A stretch of 64,000 nt of DNA from UM-FILTER-33-9 sp964530235 (GTDB lineage: Bacteria > Patescibacteriota > Microgenomatia > UBA1406 > GWC2-37-13), in assembly GCA_964530235.1 (NCBI GenBank), contig CAZGYB010000002.1, forward strand, positions 62,001 to 126,000. The letters are read 5' to 3'. The notes under the pieces were generated by a model. It did no database searches. It was not told where the DNA came from and saw only the letters and a program-made list of their open reading frames with translations. Position 1 is the first letter of the stretch. The number at the start of each line of letters is the position of its first letter. A program made the position numbers and the translations under genes. Shown piece by piece: positions 58,819 to 64,000 of the stretch.

Positions 58819-59886
58819 GTGGATAATTCATCTGCTAATCAACAGAATACACAAAATAGATTGTCAGAAGTAGAAAAGTTAAAAAGTCAATTGCAGACTT
58901 CTCAGCTGCCTGCTAATTTGCACGACAAAGCCCTTCAACAGATCGAACGGATTGAGCTTACCTTAAAATACGGAGGAAACTTTGTGCAGTTAGATATAAC
59001 CGCAAAATACATCGACTGGATAACCAATCTTCCCTGGAACACAAAGTCCGAAGATGTGCTTGATATTTCAAAAGCAAAAGAATTTCTTGATAAAAACCAC
59101 TTTGGACTTGAGTCAATCAAAAAAAAGGTTCTTGAATACCTATCAGTACTCATTGTGCAGCGACAAAATATTCAGGCCGAATCGTACCACGCACCCAATC
59201 TTTTTTTTGTCGGACTGGCAGGAACGGGAAAAACAACATTTGCACGTTCTATCGCAGAAGCTTTGAACAGAAAACTTGTCCGCATACCGTTCGGAGGACT
59301 TTCCTCAGCGCTTGATCTTCGCGGGCAATCTAAAACCACGCCTGAGGCAGAACCCGGAATGATTATGAAGGCATTACGGAGAGCGGGAACAAAAAATCCC
59401 GTTATACTTTTGGATGAACTTGATCGCACTACACCAGAAAACCGTTCAGCTATCATGGGAGTCCTTATTGAGCTACTTGATCCTGAACAAAACTCCGGTT
59501 ATGTTGATTATTTTATTGATTACCCGTTTGACTTATCCCAGGTTCTTTTTGTTGCAACCGCAAATAATACAAACGCAATCTCAACTGCCGTACTTGACAG
59601 ACTTGAGCTGGTACAAATGCCTTCATACAATGACGCAGAAAAAATTGAAATTGGAAAACGGTTTGTCCTCCCAAAATATCTTCGGGAAGCAGGACTCAAA
59701 ACTGAACAGGTACAGATTGAAGATACAACGTGGGAAAAAATAGTTCGCCCTCTCGGCTTTGAACCGGGAATTCGAAGTCTTGAACGAGAGATCGAAGGAA
59801 TCGTAAGAAAGGCCGCATTCCGGATTGTTTCTGGACAAGGCACCTCATTTATCGTAAACGAAAGCAACATGAAGGAGTTTATTTGA
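58819..59886 (+). CDS. Lon-type AAA+ ATPase without the protease domain
   Basis: 355 residues beginning with GTG at 58819. Residues 15-110 match the helical region just before the Lon ATPase (YIDWITNLPWNTKSEDVLDISKAKEFLDKNHFGLESIKKKVLEYL), residues 132-140 are Walker A (GLAGTGKTT), 195-200 Walker B (VILLDE), and the lid ends with GIRSLEREIEGIVRKAAFRI. The protein then stops: the Ser-Lys peptidase domain is missing, as is the N-terminal substrate domain. It could be a remodelling ATPase working with a separate protease. The end overlaps the convergent alaX-like gene by 8 bases. Confidence 0.82.
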   Translation: MDNSSANQQNTQNRLSEVEKLKSQLQTSQLPANLHDKALQQIERIELTLKYGGNFVQLDITAKYIDWITNLPWNTKSEDVLDISKAKEFLDKNHFGLESIKKKVLEYLSVLIVQRQNIQAESYHAPNLFFVGLAGTGKTTFARSIAEALNRKLVRIPFGGLSSALDLRGQSKTTPEAEPGMIMKALRRAGTKNPVILLDELDRTTPENRSAIMGVLIELLDPEQNSGYVDYFIDYPFDLSQVLFVATANNTNAISTAVLDRLELVQMPSYNDAEKIEIGKRFVLPKYLREAGLKTEQVQIEDTTWEKIVRPLGFEPGIRSLEREIEGIVRKAAFRIVSGQGTSFIVNESNMKEFI

Positions 59887-60622
59887 TTTCGTGTGCTATA
59901 GAGTAGCTGATACGAGTATTTCCACCTTTGTTTTTAATTTTGTCAACCGTTATCGCTTTCACTTCGGATGTATTGTTTACATGAATTCCTCCACACGGAT
60001 GTGCTTTATTTACGCCAACCTTTACAATTCGTATTGGTTTATCACGGGGGATGTAATCAGGAACAAAATCACACAGTTTGAACAACTCCTCATAGGCAAC
60101 AAGCGATGCAGTGACCGGGTTCGATGAGTCAATGAGTCTGTTTGCCTCGGCTTCAATTTTTTGTTTGATTTCATCTCTTTCCGTTTCATGTATTGCTCCT
60201 GCGTATTCAACATAGGCACCTTCTGGAAAATGATATCCTTTCACCGGAGTAAATGACAAATGTAGATTTTTGACTGCTATATCAATCAGATGACCGGCAG
60301 TATGATTTCTCCGGTTGAAATTTCTCCGTGATGTATCAACCTGTAAATGAAGAACCTCCCCCGTTTTAAAAATCCCTTGAGAAAAACTTCCGATATGGTA
60401 GACTGATCCATCTTTCCACCGTACTTCAACAACGTCAAATGTTACTTCATTTTTCCTTATGAAACCGGTATCATACGGCTGTCCTCCACCTTGAGGATAA
60501 AATATAGTTTTGTCCAATATAACCGCAGTTTTTCCTTCTTCAGTTTGCACGACATCAATACATACTGCCGTATCTTCCGTTTTGTTGGAATCATCCAAGT
60601 AAGTAAGCTTTGTAGGAATCAT
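59879..60622 (-). CDS. alaX: AlaX-type alanyl-tRNA editing protein
   Basis: 247 residues, related to the editing domain of alanyl-tRNA synthetase. The zinc site is visible as NHTAGHL (HxxxH, about residue 105) and AHPCGGIHV (CxxxH near residue 210), with FYPQGGGQPYDTG near the N-terminus. It removes mischarged Ser or Gly from tRNA-Ala. It starts 12 bases after the NUDIX gene and probably shares its promoter. Confidence 0.9.
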   Translation of the reverse strand: MIPTKLTYLDDSNKTEDTAVCIDVVQTEEGKTAVILDKTIFYPQGGGQPYDTGFIRKNEVTFDVVEVRWKDGSVYHIGSFSQGIFKTGEVLHLQVDTSRRNFNRRNHTAGHLIDIAVKNLHLSFTPVKGYHFPEGAYVEYAGAIHETERDEIKQKIEAEANRLIDSSNPVTASLVAYEELFKLCDFVPDYIPRDKPIRIVKVGVNKAHPCGGIHVNNTSEVKAITVDKIKNKGGNTRISYSIAHEIK

Positions 60623-60634
60623 ATATGAGTAAGA

Positions 60635-61117
60635 TTATGGTTTTTCAATCTCGAAATAATTCATTTCCGTTCCTTTTTCATAATACGCCTTATACGAAAC
60701 AATTTGTTTTGAATTCGAAAAAATATGATCAATAATATGCTTCAACTCGGGGAGTAGTTTATCCAGTTTTTTAACTTCTTGTTTGGTCAACCACGCAAAG
60801 GAACCGTCTTTATCATTTGTTTTAAGAACACCACTTGCATAATCCGCAACGAGCATATGAAAGAAAAACTCTTGATCAATATCTTTTACATATGCATTCC
60901 CAACGGCACGTATCCGAATATTTTTTATTTGGAGACCTGTTTCCTCTTTGACTTCACGACGGGCACAATCAAAAAGACCTTCATTAAATTCTCTATGTCC
61001 TCCGGGTGCCATCCACATATCAGGCATGATACGTTTATTTGGATTCCGATGCAAAAGAAGGTATTTGTTTCCTTTTTTAATAAAACATTCAAGTGTTACA
61101 ACAATATTACGTCCCAT
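60635..61117 (-). CDS. NUDIX hydrolase
   Basis: 160 residues. The NUDIX box GGHREFNEGLFDCARREVKEETGL (GX5EX7REUXEEXGU) is complete, so Mg-dependent hydrolysis of a nucleoside diphosphate derivative is expected; the substrate is unknown. NANTE: VTLECFIKKGNKYLLLHRNPNKR at the start and the FHMLVADYASGVL strand fit the fold. A TATAAT box (61126-61131, minus strand) ends 8 bases before the ATG. First gene of a unit with alaX. Confidence 0.9.
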   Translation of the reverse strand: MGRNIVVTLECFIKKGNKYLLLHRNPNKRIMPDMWMAPGGHREFNEGLFDCARREVKEETGLQIKNIRIRAVGNAYVKDIDQEFFFHMLVADYASGVLKTNDKDGSFAWLTKQEVKKLDKLLPELKHIIDHIFSNSKQIVSYKAYYEKGTEMNYFEIEKP

Positions 61118-61125
61118 ATCTCAGT

Positions 61126-61131
61126 ATTATA
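61126..61131 (-). promoter_or_regulatory. -10 box of the NUDIX-alaX unit
   Basis: TATAAT on the minus strand ending 8 bases before the ATG at 61117. Confidence 0.55.
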
Positions 61132-61172
61132 CATAACCTTCTCTATTCTCATTGATAGGGTGTAAATTGAAA

Positions 61173-64000
61173 TCAATCGAATTGAAAATCTAATCCAACA
61201 AAGTGCATATTATCTAGCGTTGTTCCTGTTTTTGAAAGAATGCCAGCAACTACAATATTGTTTCCAAAAAAACCATTTATACTATCTCCAACTTTAGAAA
61301 ATAGCTTTTCTTTCTGCATCATTTCAGCCTCTCTTGCTCCAATAAATATGGGAAGGTAGTCAAGTTTTCCACGTGTAACTACCGCAAATGATTCTAATGT
61401 AAGCTCTTTTTTTATCAGTACAGGAACTTGATTGTTAATGACATAGAATAATTTTTCGGTATTGTCTTCAGTAACTTTACTTATCACAATCCCCTCACTC
61501 GTTATCAATTGAAACGTCTCGCTGTTTACCAAATGAAACTTATCAAGGGATGTTCCAGTTGGGTCTAGAATACCAACTACTTTCATAACGGGAATTCCAA
61601 AAAAATTCTTAAGTGTATCGCCTGGTTTTTGGATGAGCTTTTCTTTTATCATCATTGTTGCTTCTTCAAAGCCTACGACCATTTCGTTTTTCCTGAGAGT
61701 CGTTATTCCCTCTTTTACCTTAAGTTTTCTCGTATCAATTGCTGGAACTGCTAAAAAAAGTTTTGGATTTCCATTGACAAAAGTAATCTTAGTTTTACCT
61801 TTGGAAAAAAGAGATCCTATGTATTCCTTTGAGTCAGTAGAAAGTCTAACGCTCAGCATTTTTCCATCAGATCCCATCCCTGAGCTAAACTTTGCAAACT
61901 CAAAGAACATGAATGAGAAAAGTAATATCATGATGAGGGGTGCAACAGTTGACAGGTAATTTTTTTTGCCAGGCTTGTACCCTCTAAGCAAAAGCGAGTT
62001 AGTTACCACCGAAATCGATGACAAAGCCATAGCAAGACCGGCAAGTTCGGGTTTAAGAACCAATCCCAGGCTAGCCAACACTCGTGCGGCAACTGGAATA
62101 CCCATGACGTTGTAAAATAGCGCAAAGAACATATTTTGTTTAATCTTGTTTATAGTTGTCTTTGACAGATCAATGGCATTTGCAACATCTCGTAAATCAT
62201 TTTTAATAATCACTATTCCTCCCGCTTCCATCGCTACATCAGTTCCTGAACCCATGGCGATCCCAAGATCTGCTTGTGCGAGTGCTGGAGCATCATTTAT
62301 ACCATCCCCCACCATCCCGACGATTTGTCGTTTAGGCAAATGTCGGGATCCCGACTCCTTGTATCCTTTCAAGGACGTCGGGATTATACCATTCTGTAAT
62401 TTTTTTACTATTTTCGCTTTATCCTCAGGTAATACTTCAGCCAGAATATTAATTATTCCAACCTGATTTGCAATTGCTTTCGCAGTCCGTTCATTATCCC
62501 CAGTTATCATATATACATCCATTCCAAGCTTCTTTAACTTTTCCACTGCTTCTTTTGATGTTTCCTTCACTGTGTCAGCAACTCCAATAAGTCCTAAGAT
62601 TTCTTTCTTATTTGCAAGAATCATCACCGTCTTCCCTTGTTCTTCAAGACGACTCATTTTTCTCTCAATTCTTTCAACTGGAAGACCAACGATATTTTGA
62701 ATAAGCTTTCTGTTTCCAAAATAGTAGGTGTCATTATTAAGATTTCCCTGCACTCCATGTCCGGGAATCGCTCTAAATTCTTCGACTCCGCTCAACATAA
62801 GCCCTTCTTCGTAAGCATTTTGATAGATGGCTTCTGCAAGCGGATGCTCTGACTGTTTTTCAACTGATGCAGCGATTTGCAATATTAATAATTGATTATT
62901 TGAATATTTGGATTTGCTTGGAAATTGAAAATTGGAAATTGAAAATTCAGTTACAGAAAAAATATCTGTAACGGTAGGTTTTCCTTTTGTAAGGGTTCCT
63001 GTCTTATCAAATACGATTGTATTAATTTTGCAGGCACTTTCTAATGGTTCTCCACCTTTTATAAGTATTCCATGTTCTGCTCCTTTCCCTGTACCCACCA
63101 TGATGGCTGTAGGAGTAGCAAGACCCAATGCACAAGGACAGGCAATAACAATCACCGCAGTAAATGCCATAAGCGCAAATGACAACGTTGACCCGAGAAT
63201 AAAAAACCAAACACAAAAAGTTATTATCGCAATACCGATAACTGCAGGTACAAAATATGCCGAGACCGTATCGGCAAAGTCCTGAATCGGCGCTTTTGAC
63301 CCTTGGGCATCTTCGACCAAACGGATGATTTGAGAAAGCGTTGTTTCTAATCCGATTCGACTGGTTTTAAATTCAAAACTGCCTGTTTTATTCATAGTCC
63401 CACCAACAACCACATCTCCTACTAGCTTTTCAACCGGCAAACTTTCACCGGTTAGCATTGATTCATCAATTGAAGATGAACCCTTCACAATTACACCGTC
63501 AACAGGAACTTTTTCACCAGGTCTAACCATGACGATATCATCGTGAACAACTTCATCAATCGGAATATCCAAAGTAATCCCGTTTCTTAAAACTCGGGCT
63601 GTTTTTGCTTGTAAACCCATCAGTTTTTTTATGGCCTCAGAGGTCTGTCCCTTTGCCTGAGCCTCTAACAATTTACCTAAAATAACAAAAGTGATAAGAA
63701 ATGCTGCGGTTTCAAAATACAATTCAGGAATTTTATTGCCTCCCAAACCGATAAATGTTTTATTAAGAAGATAGTACTGTATAAAACTAATCAGACTGTA
63801 AAAATAGGCAACTGATGTTCCTATTGCAATAAGAGAATCCATATTAAATGTTTTCATGCGTAAAGCAGACCACATACCTTTATAAAACCCTCTACCAATA
63901 AAAAACTGAATAGGGGTCGTTAAAATAAATGAAATGAGTCCTACGTAAGGTAAAAACAGTGTTGCTCCAGGAAACCACGGAAAAAAATCAAATAACATAA
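61173..64000 (-). CDS. Copper-type P1B-ATPase with novel C-terminal repeats, cut at the right edge
   Basis: The frame runs off the window; at least the first membrane helices and any metal-binding domain are missing. Counting from the Met at 63998: CPC metal site (IACPCALGLATP, near 283), phosphorylation site DKTGTLTKGKP (near 330), EHPLAEA with the HP motif, and GDGINDAP. This is the CopA/CopB-type heavy-metal exporter family. Two features are unusual: an in-frame insertion of about 20 residues before VGMVGDG, encoded by a palindrome, and about 240 extra residues after the last helix with two related repeats (GFEEATMMIKEKL... and GAREAEMMQKEKL...). Confidence 0.9.
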   Translation of the reverse strand, partial: MLFDFFPWFPGATLFLPYVGLISFILTTPIQFFIGRGFYKGMWSALRMKTFNMDSLIAIGTSVAYFYSLISFIQYYLLNKTFIGLGGNKIPELYFETAAFLITFVILGKLLEAQAKGQTSEAIKKLMGLQAKTARVLRNGITLDIPIDEVVHDDIVMVRPGEKVPVDGVIVKGSSSIDESMLTGESLPVEKLVGDVVVGGTMNKTGSFEFKTSRIGLETTLSQIIRLVEDAQGSKAPIQDFADTVSAYFVPAVIGIAIITFCVWFFILGSTLSFALMAFTAVIVIACPCALGLATPTAIMVGTGKGAEHGILIKGGEPLESACKINTIVFDKTGTLTKGKPTVTDIFSVTEFSISNFQFPSKSKYSNNQLLILQIAASVEKQSEHPLAEAIYQNAYEEGLMLSGVEEFRAIPGHGVQGNLNNDTYYFGNRKLIQNIVGLPVERIERKMSRLEEQGKTVMILANKKEILGLIGVADTVKETSKEAVEKLKKLGMDVYMITGDNERTAKAIANQVGIINILAEVLPEDKAKIVKKLQNGIIPTSLKGYKESGSRHLPKRQIVGMVGDGINDAPALAQADLGIAMGSGTDVAMEAGGIVIIKNDLRDVANAIDLSKTTINKIKQNMFFALFYNVMGIPVAARVLASLGLVLKPELAGLAMALSSISVVTNSLLLRGYKPGKKNYLSTVAPLIMILLFSFMFFEFAKFSSGMGSDGKMLSVRLSTDSKEYIGSLFSKGKTKITFVNGNPKLFLAVPAIDTRKLKVKEGITTLRKNEMVVGFEEATMMIKEKLIQKPGDTLKNFFGIPVMKVVGILDPTGTSLDKFHLVNSETFQLITSEGIVISKVTEDNTEKLFYVINNQVPVLIKKELTLESFAVVTRGKLDYLPIFIGAREAEMMQKEKLFSKVGDSINGFFGNNIVVAGILSKTGTTLDNMHFVGLDFQFD
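62348..62384. repeat. In-frame palindromic element inside the P-type ATPase gene
   Basis: ATCCCGAC-TCCTTG pairs with CAAGGA-C-GTCGGGAT, a 14-bp stem with one bulged C and an 8-base loop. A 14-base palindrome GTCGGGATCCCGAC (62342-62355) overlaps its left arm. It encodes extra residues between LQ and VGMVGDG of the ATPase. Its core with the bulged C is the same as in the element at 49975. Confidence 0.75.

Noticed and set aside
1..64000. UGA recoding as in Gracilibacteria or Absconditabacteria
   Set aside because: TGA ends intact genes (for example the carboxypeptidase at 34750) and no conserved protein contains in-frame TGA.

Overview
The window looks like the chromosome of a Candidate Phyla Radiation (Patescibacteria) bacterium, most likely of the Microgenomates type. 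This is inferred from the mix of lineage-typical families (DUF4012, DUF3048, DUF4446, DUF5679, tiny GIY-YIG proteins), AT-rich DNA, very tight packing and several shortened core proteins (IF-2 without its N-terminal extension, AspRS without the GAD insertion, short HrcA). TGA and TAA are both used as stops, so there is no sign of UGA recoding. No rRNA, CRISPR array, prophage or classical insertion sequence was seen. Both edges cut genes: an acetyltransferase on the left and a copper-type P-ATPase on the right. No gene-free stretch exceeds 300 bases; the largest gaps are 30827-31104 (holding a likely 53-codon gene), 49884-50070 and 51653-51820 (both holding repeats).

Layout. 1-6103: acetyltransferase, metallo-hydrolase, argS, radA, a RodZ-like protein, efp and a frameshifted hypothetical gene. 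6130-10262: the hrcA-grpE-dnaK-dnaJ heat-shock operon, with a sigma70-type promoter overlapped by a diverged CIRCE operator. 10301-20136: nfo, cca, secDF, cell-envelope DUF3048/DUF4446 genes, a small zinc-ribbon protein and RNA/nucleotide enzymes. 20264-29570: DUF4012 membrane protein, rplY-nusA-infB plus a degenerate DHH protein, rmuC and recJ. 29567-34750: a PRPP-synthetase-like gene, a GT9-like glycosyltransferase, aspS and a D,D-carboxypeptidase. 35871-40867: a [NiFe]-hydrogenase locus (small and large subunits, maturation protease, DUF6390-like protein, an EamA transporter, HypC and two uncharacterised genes). 40901-48630: small transporters, an orphan CHASE4 sensor and the feoA-feoB iron-uptake operon with its Cys-rich partner. 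48657-52234: an accessory island with two small GIY-YIG nucleases, several palindromic repeats, an arsR-thioredoxin-permease operon and tRNA-Tyr. 52306-64000: ZIP transporter, a PMT-like membrane protein, rubrerythrin, a phosphatase-kinase fusion, groS-groL, a Lon ATPase lacking the protease domain, AlaX, NUDIX and the P-type ATPase.

Two observations stand out. First, about 27 transcription-unit starts have a TATAAT-like hexamer only 5-9 bases before the start codon, which predicts leaderless mRNAs as the default; clear Shine-Dalgarno sites are rare. Second, the GIY-YIG genes sit among related palindromic elements, and a hairpin of very similar build lies in frame inside the P-type ATPase gene, suggesting a small mobile or structured repeat family.

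The metabolism suggested is anaerobic and minimal: a two-subunit soluble-type hydrogenase, ferrous-iron uptake, rubrerythrin for peroxide defence, metal efflux and uptake systems, and abundant chaperones. Family names rest on motifs read by eye; no database search was possible.
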